A stretch of DNA of 28,289 nucleotides from JAEZKC01 sp046538945 (GTDB lineage Bacteria; Fibrobacterota; Chitinivibrionia; Chitinivibrionales; Chitinispirillaceae): the NCBI GenBank assembly GCA_046538945.1, contig JBKHHW010000026.1, forward strand, positions 1 to 28,289, written 5' to 3'. The translations under genes were made by a program, and so were the position numbers. The notes under the pieces were generated by a model. It saw nothing but the letters and a program-made list of their open reading frames with translations, was not told where the DNA came from and ran no database searches. This document shows positions 8,048 through 15,269 of this stretch, one piece after another (within the stretch, counting starts at the first letter, position 1; each line of letters starts with the position of its first letter).

Positions 8048-9527
8048 CTCTTTTATCTTTTATTAAAGATGCCTGTTTAATCAGCACACCATTCAGAAGC
8101 CAAAAATAGGTATCACCCGGAAAAGCGTGGATATGAGTTCCGGTCAGATTCATCACCGCGAACGTAATATTGAAAGCGGTTATTCCCTTTACAAGAACAG
8201 ACATTGTGCGGTCTCTGCTGTTGTCAATAAAAGTAAACCCCTTATGAATAAAGCAAACAACCAGTGCTACAATAAAGAAGAACCCCAGATATCCGAATTG
8301 GGCCAGATAGGTGATATATAAAGAGTCCACATTCAATGCACCAGTTCCTCTCCCGATAAAAGCATAGAAGGGACTCAGGGAGAGGCTGAACACATATTTC
8401 CACAGAGCGATTCTCGACAACATGGAATGCTCCTGGAACGGGTTCATGACCGCTCCCATGCGATCGACTATGAGCGTGTTGATGCTGCTGTCTTCGGAGC
8501 GGCCCAGAATCGCTTCGGCAAACCTGACCGGATTCACCCCGGACTGGAATGCCTCCTCCCAGATGCTCAGTACAGCGAACGCCAGGCAGATAAAGAAGAT
8601 GAACGCAATCCGTTTCCTGGTTCCTCTCACATTGAGAAAAGTAAACCAGATGAAAAGAGACAGCACCATTCCCGCCCAGTTGGAGCGCACTGAAGTGATC
8701 AATATGGCGTAGCACAACAGAGGAAGCAGCAAAAGATACACATGCTTCAGACGGCTTCGACTGGCCTGAATTAAAACCAGAAGTCCGAAAATTGCAATCT
8801 GCATGTAATCGGCAAAAGCCGCGGGTGACTGGAAAAATGAAAACGGTCGGGCACTGCCACCAATGAACAGGGAGTTGAATGAAACGGATGAAAACCAGAT
8901 CCTCTCGGCATCTGAATATCCCAAATACAGCTGTTTCAAACCATACAGGGCGGCAACAACCGCTATTGTCACGGTGATCTTTAACAGGTTTTTCAGCAGC
9001 TTCTTATCTTCGGCAAACACAATTCCCGCAAAGAACATGAGTGCCTGCGGAACATAGAACCTGATCTGCAGCAGACCCTCTCTCATTCCCAATTCGTTGT
9101 AGAAAACCGATCTTACAACCGCATATACCAGGTAAACAACAATAATTTTTGAAAAAACTCTGACCGGATAGTCATACTCTCTACGCTCTCGGAAAACAAA
9201 ATAAAGTCCGCAGATGATCATGGCCGCCACGATGTCCCCAAGCATGATAAGCGGATCGACGCTCGGCCGCTGATAAACCAGATAGTAAAGTTTCCTGAAA
9301 TAGGGAATGAAGGGAAGGATTGTAAAGAGTATGTAGATTCCCACGACAGGATACCTGAATACCGGATAGAACGCGATTGCGCAAAAGAGGATTACCACCT
9401 CCCACTGGTCGGGTATGTTCACCAGCATGCGTCCCAGATACACTCCACCGGAAATTATGAGCAAAGAGCAGAAGTAGGGAAGTGTTCTTTTCCACATATC
9501 GGAAAAATTCAGAGGTATAATCGACAT
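8004..9527 (-). CDS. O-antigen ligase / Wzy-like polymerase membrane protein
   Basis: This 507-residue protein consists of roughly twelve hydrophobic segments with one larger periplasmic loop at about residues 320-400. That is the topology of the O-antigen ligase/polymerase (WaaL/Wzy) superfamily. The signature region 'LITSVRSNWAGMVLSLFIWF' carries the conserved arginine, and 'FIGRGTGALNVDSLYITYLAQFGYLGFF' matches the typical G-x-G...D/S-x-Y segment near the end. It would join or polymerise undecaprenyl-linked glycans in the periplasm. It is the first gene of the polysaccharide operon and has a sigma-70-like promoter about 100 bases upstream. Ligase versus polymerase cannot be decided. The ribosome site ahead of 9527 is weak. 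Confidence 0.85.
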   Translation of the reverse strand: MSIIPLNFSDMWKRTLPYFCSLLIISGGVYLGRMLVNIPDQWEVVILFCAIAFYPVFRYPVVGIYILFTILPFIPYFRKLYYLVYQRPSVDPLIMLGDIVAAMIICGLYFVFRERREYDYPVRVFSKIIVVYLVYAVVRSVFYNELGMREGLLQIRFYVPQALMFFAGIVFAEDKKLLKNLLKITVTIAVVAALYGLKQLYLGYSDAERIWFSSVSFNSLFIGGSARPFSFFQSPAAFADYMQIAIFGLLVLIQASRSRLKHVYLLLLPLLCYAILITSVRSNWAGMVLSLFIWFTFLNVRGTRKRIAFIFFICLAFAVLSIWEEAFQSGVNPVRFAEAILGRSEDSSINTLIVDRMGAVMNPFQEHSMLSRIALWKYVFSLSLSPFYAFIGRGTGALNVDSLYITYLAQFGYLGFFFIVALVVCFIHKGFTFIDNSRDRTMSVLVKGITAFNITFAVMNLTGTHIHAFPGDTYFWLLNGVLIKQASLIKDKRDENETAACNTGFPT

Positions 9528-9625
9528 GCCTATCAGAAGATTCCAGGCACCCTGATCGTGATTAAGGCCCCTGAAACCGAAAAAGGTTTAATGGAAGGCA
9601 GATACAAAATCGTAACTGCTACAAT

Positions 9626-9655
9626 AGTATACCCTTAGGGGTACGGCCCAGTCAA
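9626..9655 (-). promoter_or_regulatory. Sigma-70-type promoter of the polysaccharide operon, with palindrome in its spacer
   Basis: Read on the minus strand, TTGACT (5/6 match to -35) is followed after 18 bases by TATACT (5/6 match to -10), about 100 bases ahead of the polymerase gene. The spacer contains the inverted repeat TACCC-CTAA-GGGTA (9630-9643), which reaches into the -10 element. That position is typical of a repressor operator or of a MerR-type activator site. The binding protein is unknown. Confidence 0.65.
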
Positions 9656-9794
9656 CCGAAGACATCGGTCTTGATCCCTTCCGACCTAAGCCGGTTTACA
9701 GATCGCCTTCGCTGCCCGAGACTGCTCCAATAGGAAAAATGGAATACTCAAGGCGACAGCAGACCTCTTTATCTTTACTGAGTACAGCCCTTAT

Positions 9795-9813
9795 GTAAAC
9801 TGTTACGGTTTAC
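9795..9813. promoter_or_regulatory. Imperfect palindrome, possible operator
   Basis: GTAAACTGTTACGGTTTAC is an inverted repeat with nine-base arms, one mismatch and a single central base. It lies 177 bases upstream of the DUF2279-like start. It looks like a dimeric-regulator half-site pair rather than a terminator, because no T-tract follows on either strand. Confidence 0.35.
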
Positions 9814-9989
9814 GCGGATAAGCATGGTGGTATGTGTTTTGATTTTATCTAAGGACAGATGGATTCCAAAAATGGAAGCACATCACTAACAGATCGAGGG
9901 CAAAAAAGAGTACAACAGAAACACAGACTTTGATTCCGCTTCGTCTGCAGACACACGGATTAGAGCAGTTTTTTCGGAAGGGGGCTTTC

Positions 9990-10856
9990 ATGGGAGCGCT
10001 GAAATATCTCATGATCGGACTATGCACCGTCTGCGTGCTGCAGGCGGAGGAAGCGGATACTGTCGCCAGCTGCGAGCATCCCGTATCAGATGAAATCCAT
10101 TCCCTCAGTCCTGAAAATCGAACTTCTTTGACAGTCAGCTACACTGCCGGGGCAGGTATGTTGGGTTTCGAATTCGTAGGGATTCCCGTTCTCAGCCGAT
10201 ATTTCAACTGGAAAAAACCAGTCAAATGGGGCAATCCATTCGATAATGTAAGGGAGACGGAACCCTATCTCCATGATGATGCCTGGCATTTTGTAGGCGC
10301 CAACATCACCTCTGAGATCAATTATCACATACTTTCGGAGTATTTCGGAATGGAAGATCCCCTGCTCACCGCGGGGCTGCTCAGTTTGGCATTCTGGACC
10401 GGTATGGAATGCCTGGACGGACTGACAGGGGCAGGCTTTTCTGTTAGAGATCAGACCGCTAATACTCTCGGAGCTGCTTTCGGAGTTCTGAAGCTGCATA
10501 ATCCGGATATCCCCATCTATTTCAGAGTGGGAGTGGAAAACTGGGGACGGTTTCTGATGTTTGCCAAATCGGGATTCGACAGAAACAAAACCGGCACCGA
10601 TTACTATAGCATATTCAAAACCGAACTGATCTATGTTTTCGACAACGATCTGTATGCGGGAGTTGCTCTCTCCAAAGGAAGGGGAAAGGAAAACTACTCC
10701 AACCGTTTCGGAATATCCGTAGGTTACGAGCTGCTCAATGATATAGGAGAAAACGAAGATTCCTGGCTCTACCAGAGTCTTGACTTTTTCCGCAGACATG
10801 TGGTTCTGGCAATAGGAGTAACCTACTGGCCCGACCAGCTCGAATTCGAATATTAA
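9990..10856 (+). CDS. Exported DUF2279-like protein
   Basis: The ATG at 9990 is chosen because AAGGGGG stands just upstream and the protein then starts directly with a Sec signal peptide ('ALKYLMIGLCTVCVLQAEE'). This gives 288 residues. The middle has the DUF2279 (YfiM-like) pattern: 'DDAWHFVGANITSEINYHIL' and 'LLSLAFWTGMECLDGLTGAGFSVRDQTANTLGAAFG', a histidine followed by a helix pair and a G-F-S-x-x-D-x-x-x-N-x-x-G signature. The C-terminal half has alternating aromatic strands and ends in an aromatic residue, which could mean outer-membrane association. The role of the family is unknown. It precedes the exported YidD fusion by 161 bases. Confidence 0.65.
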   Translation: MGALKYLMIGLCTVCVLQAEEADTVASCEHPVSDEIHSLSPENRTSLTVSYTAGAGMLGFEFVGIPVLSRYFNWKKPVKWGNPFDNVRETEPYLHDDAWHFVGANITSEINYHILSEYFGMEDPLLTAGLLSLAFWTGMECLDGLTGAGFSVRDQTANTLGAAFGVLKLHNPDIPIYFRVGVENWGRFLMFAKSGFDRNKTGTDYYSIFKTELIYVFDNDLYAGVALSKGRGKENYSNRFGISVGYELLNDIGENEDSWLYQSLDFFRRHVVLAIGVTYWPDQLEFEY

Positions 10857-10936
10857 GACCGACCCTGACCGGGAGCCGACCTGCCGCGAAAATTTTTCTC
10901 CAGGGAAGTCGAGACTCCCGACTCTCCAGACTAGAA

Positions 10937-10966
10937 TTGATTTGATTCGCCGAAATAACCTATTTT
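10937..10966 (+). promoter_or_regulatory. Possible sigma-70-type promoter of the YidD fusion gene
   Basis: TTGATT and TATTTT are separated by 18 bases, about 50 bases before the YidD-fusion ATG. Each hexamer matches the consensus at four of six positions, so this is only a weak candidate. Confidence 0.3.
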
Positions 10967-11017
10967 CCTCAAAATACAATACACCTTCCTTTCAAGCGGT
11001 AAGACGGCCACACCTGC

Positions 11018-12229
11018 ATGCGACATGATCCTTTCAAAGTACTACTGCTGCTTTTCTTCCACATTTCTCTGATTCACAGCTCAACAACAATGAACGAAAC
11101 GGTGAAAACCGAAAGCCGGGTACCCAGTGATGCCTACGGGTCGGGAGAAAACTGGTTACTGAATCTCTACCAGAAATACATTTCACCCATTCGGGGCGAG
11201 AACATCTGTCCCATGTATCCGTCCTGCTCTCAATACGCCAAACTGGCCTTTAACAACCAGAACCCTTTCAACGCCTTCATAAGCACCTGCTCCAGACTTC
11301 TCTCCTGCGGACATGATCTTCACACTTATCCCACGATCACAAAGGACGGAAGGTTAAAGTATTTTGACCCCGCACTTGAAAACTCATCCGGTTTTGATGA
11401 AACGCATACAGAAACGCAAACCGAACCGCTCGTTATTGAAAAAGAAGAGGATATCGCCACTCTATTCAAGGAATATGCCGACTACAACGCTTCGTCAAAC
11501 AACTGGACCAAAGCCTTCGAGTACTACTCCCTGAGCTACTTTGCCTCCTCTTCAGATTCGCTTCGACAAGCTTTGATCCACTCTCTCGTAAAATCATCCT
11601 ACTGGGCACATCCGCACCACAGATTCAAACAGGTTTTTTATCAGTACCACGATTCAATGAACCGCCGTTCACTTTCAAAATGCGGTCTTTATCTGGCGAA
11701 ATCGTATTTTCTTTCCGGCTATTACAGCAAAGCTTTCAAAACAGCTGAAATGTACGGTACTTTAGATTCCTCATCAGTTGATCCTTACGGATATCATTTC
11801 ATAAAGGGCCTCAGTTGCCTTGGCCAAAAAAAGGAAGATATGGCCCGTTCAGCATTCGATTCTTCGGCTCTACAAGGTCTATCTGTTGGCAATACAGACT
11901 TTGAACGTGCTAAAGAGCAACTGTCACATGCGAAGAGTCCGGCTGTTGCCGGTATTTTATCCGCCGTTCTTCCCGGCAGCGGTTATCTGTATGCAGACAA
12001 ACCCTCAACGGCTCTAACCAGCTTCATTGTAAACGGACTCTTTATCTGGTCAGCAGTAGAAATGTTTTCGGACAGAAAGTATGCGGTCGGCAGTACAATC
12101 AGTTTCATCGGTATAGGATGGTATCTGGGCAATATTCAAGGATCCGTCAGATCGGCGGTAAGCTACAATGAGGTACTGGAGCAGTCAGTGCTGCGAAATC
12201 TTGCCCGGAAAGCTGGTTTCGACTGGTGA
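11018..12229 (+). CDS. YidD-domain protein fused to TPR region and C-terminal membrane helices
   Basis: This 403-residue fusion starts with a hydrophobic signal segment (residues 6-22). A YidD ('membrane protein insertion efficiency factor') domain follows at about 45-120. It is recognised by 'LLNLYQKYISPIRGENICPM', the C64/C70 pair in 'CPMYPSCSQYAKLAF' and 'RLLSC'. Residues about 145-305 are helical with TPR-like pairs ('NWTKAFEYYSLSYFASSSDS', 'AKSYFLSGYYSKAFKTAEMY'). The C-terminal part has 'AVLPGSGYLYADKPSTALTS' and two membrane segments, as in DUF5683/TM2-like proteins. Classical YidD is 70-100 residues, cytoplasmic-side, and assists YidC. Here a signal peptide would place the domain in the periplasm. 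No strong Shine-Dalgarno is seen. Confidence 0.75.
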   Translation: MRHDPFKVLLLLFFHISLIHSSTTMNETVKTESRVPSDAYGSGENWLLNLYQKYISPIRGENICPMYPSCSQYAKLAFNNQNPFNAFISTCSRLLSCGHDLHTYPTITKDGRLKYFDPALENSSGFDETHTETQTEPLVIEKEEDIATLFKEYADYNASSNNWTKAFEYYSLSYFASSSDSLRQALIHSLVKSSYWAHPHHRFKQVFYQYHDSMNRRSLSKCGLYLAKSYFLSGYYSKAFKTAEMYGTLDSSSVDPYGYHFIKGLSCLGQKKEDMARSAFDSSALQGLSVGNTDFERAKEQLSHAKSPAVAGILSAVLPGSGYLYADKPSTALTSFIVNGLFIWSAVEMFSDRKYAVGSTISFIGIGWYLGNIQGSVRSAVSYNEVLEQSVLRNLARKAGFDW

Positions 12230-12318
12230 ACGGAAGATGTGACCCGATTCGCCCGTGCCTGAGCTTAAGGATATTCTAACAAGATAAACAGCAAAATCTG
12301 ATTTCGCCATATTTTCTA

Positions 12319-12340
12319 GGTTTTATCTTAGGATAAAGCC
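12319..12340. promoter_or_regulatory. Nine-base-pair hairpin upstream of dprA
   Basis: GGTTTTATC, a TTAG loop, then GATAAAGCC pair over nine positions with one G-T wobble. It lies about 70 bases before the dprA start and 90 bases after the YidD fusion gene. No T-tract follows on either strand, so it is a poor intrinsic terminator; an operator or a leader hairpin of dprA is equally possible. Confidence 0.45.
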
Positions 12341-12408
12341 CCAAACGCACAGCAGTCATGAATTATTTTGATCTCAAGTCTTTACCTTACCACTTGAAGG
12401 TTTGAAAT

Positions 12409-13506
12409 ATGTGCGAATCATGGATTGCCCTCAACAACATTTCAGGCCTGGGGCCGGTACGTATCGGGCAGCTGCTCAAGCATTTCGGCACGCCTGAAGA
12501 GGTGTTCCGGACGCCTGCGGATCTTTTGAGAAAGCAGGGACTTATCCCCGAATCCTGCATCAGGCGTATAAAAGACGAATCCCTGTTTTCCGATGCACAC
12601 AAGCAGCTTGAGAAATGCCGGGATTCCGGCGTTGAGGTGGTAACTCTCAATGATGATCAGTACCCGATGTACCTCAAGGAGATCTTTGCCCCTCCGCCAG
12701 TTCTTTATGTCAAAGGCGACATGTCCGCTTTCAATCACCACGCGTTCGGTGTAGTGGGTACCCGCTCCCCGACAATATACGGAAAGCAGGTCGCACAAAG
12801 AATAACAAGTGACATTTCATCAAGCTTGGTTATCGTGAGCGGGCTGGCCAAGGGAATCGATACAGTAGCACATGAAAGCTGTCTTGAAAGCGGGGGGAGG
12901 ACAATCGCGGTACTCGGGTGCGGAATAGACCGGATATACCCCAAAGATAACGAGAAACTTGCTGAAAAGATATGCGCCCAGGGTGCACTCATTTCTGAAT
13001 TTCCCCTCGGAGCCGCACCGGAAGCGTTCAATTTTCCCCGCCGGAACAGAATCATAAGCGGACTCTCCTGCGGAGTACTGGTAGTGGAGGCCGGAAAGAA
13101 AAGTGGAGCCCTGATAACTGCTCACTACGCTCTGCAGCAGGGAAGAGAAGTCTTCGCCGTACCGGGCCCGATCACATCACCCATGAGCATCGGAACTTTG
13201 AATCTGCTCAAACAGGGAGCAACGCCTGTCGGATCTGCTCACGATATAATGGAGAACTTAGCAGGCCTTTCGGTGAAATCCCTCCTTAAACCGGTGACGG
13301 AAGCAGCTCCTTCCACACCTGGTGAAGTACTAAGCAGCGAGGAGCAACAAGTCCTGAACACACTTTCCGACAATCCGGTTCGTATTGATGAACTAAGCGA
13401 ACAGAGCGGATTAGCCGTTTGCCATCTTTTCAACATTCTGCTCAATCTTGAGCTTAAAGGATTTGTCGGACAGATCAGCGGTCAACAGTTCAAACGAATT
13501 CTATGA
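12409..13506 (+). CDS. dprA: DNA-processing protein DprA
   Basis: This 365-residue protein binds single-stranded DNA and loads RecA onto incoming strands during natural transformation. The N-terminal 60 residues form a helix-hairpin-helix-like region ('LNNISGLGPVRIGQLLKHFG'). The Rossmann-type core holds the family signatures 'VVGTRSPTIYGKQVAQRIT', 'VSGLAKGIDTVAHESCLESG', 'AVLGCGIDRIYPKDN', 'FPRRNRIISGLSCGVLVVEA' and 'SGALITAHYALQQGREVFAV'. A C-terminal winged helix ('VRIDELSEQSGLAVCHLFNI') completes the long form. It is the first gene of an operon; its TGA overlaps the ATG of the FtsB-like gene (ATGA). The protein looks complete. Many non-competent bacteria also keep dprA, so competence is not proven. 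Confidence 0.96.
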   Translation: MCESWIALNNISGLGPVRIGQLLKHFGTPEEVFRTPADLLRKQGLIPESCIRRIKDESLFSDAHKQLEKCRDSGVEVVTLNDDQYPMYLKEIFAPPPVLYVKGDMSAFNHHAFGVVGTRSPTIYGKQVAQRITSDISSSLVIVSGLAKGIDTVAHESCLESGGRTIAVLGCGIDRIYPKDNEKLAEKICAQGALISEFPLGAAPEAFNFPRRNRIISGLSCGVLVVEAGKKSGALITAHYALQQGREVFAVPGPITSPMSIGTLNLLKQGATPVGSAHDIMENLAGLSVKSLLKPVTEAAPSTPGEVLSSEEQQVLNTLSDNPVRIDELSEQSGLAVCHLFNILLNLELKGFVGQISGQQFKRIL

Positions 13507-13793
13507 AAAAAAGAAACATCATAACCATAGGTGTCTGTGCCATTGCAGGAATTCCTCTGCTCGTGATTCTTATCGGGGGCAATCAGGGGTTTTGGGATCT
13601 TTACAAAAGTCACAGAGAGGTGAATAAGACATCGGTGCAGATCGAGGCCGCCCGTAAAATGAGGGATTCACTCGCCCTGGAAAAAAACAAACTGCTGAAA
13701 GACACGGCCTACCTGGAAAAAATCGCCAGAGAAAAGCTGGGGATGGCTAAAGAAAGTGAAAAAATATACAAATTCGTTAAGGAGAAAAGGTAA
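13503..13793 (+). CDS. FtsB/DivIC-like septum formation initiator
   Basis: This 96-residue bitopic membrane protein has a short basic N-terminus, one membrane helix (residues about 6-24) and a coiled coil through residues 35-75. It ends with the family motif 'TAYLEKIAREKLGMAKESEK', the E/K-K-L-G-M/Y element of FtsB/DivIC proteins. FtsB works with FtsL and FtsQ in the divisome to activate septal peptidoglycan synthesis. The start overlaps the dprA stop in an ATGA arrangement and the stop abuts the next ATG directly, so translation should be coupled on both sides. The link to division is by family. It could be a second FtsL/FtsB-like protein if another copy exists elsewhere. Confidence 0.82.
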   Translation: MKKRNIITIGVCAIAGIPLLVILIGGNQGFWDLYKSHREVNKTSVQIEAARKMRDSLALEKNKLLKDTAYLEKIAREKLGMAKESEKIYKFVKEKR

Positions 13794-14498
13794 ATGGGTA
13801 TCGGTAATTTTGTAGCACGTGTGATGAAACAATTACGGACCAACATAGTTGCCGGTGTTCTTGTGATTTTTCCGCTCTTCATATCCATATTCATCATCGT
13901 GAAAATTTTCGGCTGGGTCGATTCGGCCCTGCCGGGAGTTTTCGGAGCTGAATGGGCTACCGGTTTCGGTGTATTTGTCATTCTGCTTATCTCCTATTTC
14001 ACCGGTCTTCTGGCCAAAAACTTTATCGGAAAGAAAATCATCGCCACCGGTAACACCATTATCGCCAATATTCCGATTCTCAATAAAATCTATCTCGGTG
14101 TTCAGCAGGTCGTTGACACAATCGGCCTCCAGAATAAAAAGCTTTTCGAACGGGTTGTGCTTATAGAGTACCCCAAGCAGAACTGCTACTCCATCGGTTT
14201 TGTCACCTGTGACAGAAACGGAGACTTCTCAAAGCGGGTTGGACAGGACCTTACGGCAGTATTCATTCCAACTACCCCCAATCCCACTTCGGGGTTTCTG
14301 CTTTATTATCCCGAAAGCGAACTTATAGATCTGAATATTCCTGTCGAAATAGCTATCAAGCGGGTAATGTCTGCAGGAATGCTCAGTGATGAGCAGCTTG
14401 CAAAAAAGATGGCGGACGTTCCCAGCGGAGAGGGCTGGAACTGGACATTTCTTTTCAAAAGCAACAAAGTGGAAAAAATGTTCGATCCCCGTGACTGA
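13794..14498 (+). CDS. DUF502 family membrane protein
   Basis: This 234-residue protein has two N-terminal membrane helices, about residues 15-42 ('NIVAGVLVIFPLFISIFIIV') and 55-76 ('GFGVFVILLISYFTGLLAKN'). The DUF502 signature follows: 'IANIPILNKIYLGVQQVVDT', 'VVLIEYPKQNCYSIGFVT' and 'AVFIPTTPNPTSGFLLYYPE'. The family is widespread in bacteria and plants (LIKE COV), with a role in membrane trafficking suggested in plants and no firm bacterial function. Its ATG follows the previous stop with zero spacing and has AAGGAG within the end of the FtsB-like gene. It sits between a division gene and recO in what looks like one transcript. Confidence 0.9.
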   Translation: MGIGNFVARVMKQLRTNIVAGVLVIFPLFISIFIIVKIFGWVDSALPGVFGAEWATGFGVFVILLISYFTGLLAKNFIGKKIIATGNTIIANIPILNKIYLGVQQVVDTIGLQNKKLFERVVLIEYPKQNCYSIGFVTCDRNGDFSKRVGQDLTAVFIPTTPNPTSGFLLYYPESELIDLNIPVEIAIKRVMSAGMLSDEQLAKKMADVPSGEGWNWTFLFKSNKVEKMFDPRD

Positions 14499-14503
14499 GC
14501 AGC

Positions 14504-15253
14504 ATGAGCGTTGAAAAAACCGAAGCAGTCATTCTGGCTTTGCTTCCCTACAGGGAAACCAGCTGTATTGTGCGGCTGTTCACTCAGACCCACGGGTTGG
14601 TTCAGGGTATCGCCAAAGGAGTCAGAAAAGATTCCAAATCACCCCCACTTGACAGAGGTATTCTCGTTGATGTGCTTGTCTATATCAAGCCCAACAGAGA
14701 TCTCCACACTCTCGGCAAACTGCAGGTAGTAGACTTCTTTTCCGAAACCAGGGCAAGCCTGACAAGATCCGCGGTACGGGACACTGCTCTGGAACTGCAT
14801 CTCAGATCGATCACCCAGTCCGGGCCGAATCCTGAAATCTACAGACTTCTGATCTCTTTTCTCAAAGAGCTTGGGAACGCCAGAAGTGATCTGGTTTTCC
14901 CTCTGCTCTGGCACTTTCTCCATGAATACAGTTCGCTTGCAGGGTTCCGTATACAGACCGGCAGATGTGCAGGCTGCCGCAGTGATACTGAAAAAACAGG
15001 GGGAACGCTGCAGATCGCCAAAGGGGCACTCGTATGCCGTAAATGTGCCCCCGGGAGTAACCCGGATGCGTTCCTCGGTCCGGAAACGATTACTTTTCTT
15101 GACCGAATTGAAACAGACCGCAAAGGAGTTGCTGACATGAAAGAGTGTCTGAGGATCACGGGTCTGCTTCTTTCATACTGCCGCTACCATCTGGACATAA
15201 AAAAGCCGTTCAACAGCCTGGATTTCATGCAGTCCATGCTGGCAGTCCAGTAA
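14504..15253 (+). CDS. recO: DNA repair protein RecO
   Basis: RecO (249 residues) anneals complementary strands and, with RecR, loads RecA on SSB-coated DNA in the RecF pathway. The N-terminal OB-fold is seen as 'EAVILALLPYRETSCIVRLFTQTHGLVQGIAKGVRK' (shown in part; residues about 6-42). The helical C-terminal domain holds a four-cysteine zinc site, 'CAGCRSDTEKTGGTLQIAKG' then 'CRKC', at about residues 155-185. The start is five bases after the DUF502 stop, so it is the fourth gene of the dprA operon. Sharing a transcript with dprA puts two RecA mediators together. The 3' end faces hisD across only 16 bases. Confidence 0.95.
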   Translation: MSVEKTEAVILALLPYRETSCIVRLFTQTHGLVQGIAKGVRKDSKSPPLDRGILVDVLVYIKPNRDLHTLGKLQVVDFFSETRASLTRSAVRDTALELHLRSITQSGPNPEIYRLLISFLKELGNARSDLVFPLLWHFLHEYSSLAGFRIQTGRCAGCRSDTEKTGGTLQIAKGALVCRKCAPGSNPDAFLGPETITFLDRIETDRKGVADMKECLRITGLLLSYCRYHLDIKKPFNSLDFMQSMLAVQ

Positions 15254-15269
15254 AACAGCCTGCATCGGT

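Larger units (their letters stand above)
9528..9989. other. Divergent intergenic region between polysaccharide operon and DUF2279-like gene
   Basis: This 460-base stretch has no credible gene. It holds the minus-strand promoter of the polysaccharide operon (9626-9655), an imperfect palindrome at 9795-9813, a TTCCA-N4-TGGAA inverted repeat at 9864-9877, and the Shine-Dalgarno AAGGGGG ahead of 9990. No riboswitch or ncRNA that I recognise is present. Confidence 0.5.

Noticed and set aside
9528..9989. Riboswitch (e.g. cyclic-di-GMP type) in the long intergenic region
   Set aside because: Conserved riboswitch core motifs could not be found on either strand; only palindromes and a promoter are present.
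10086..10979. 297-codon minus-strand frame opposite the DUF2279-like gene
   Set aside because: No domain or ribosome site, and it lies wholly against a frame that has a signal peptide and DUF2279 pattern.
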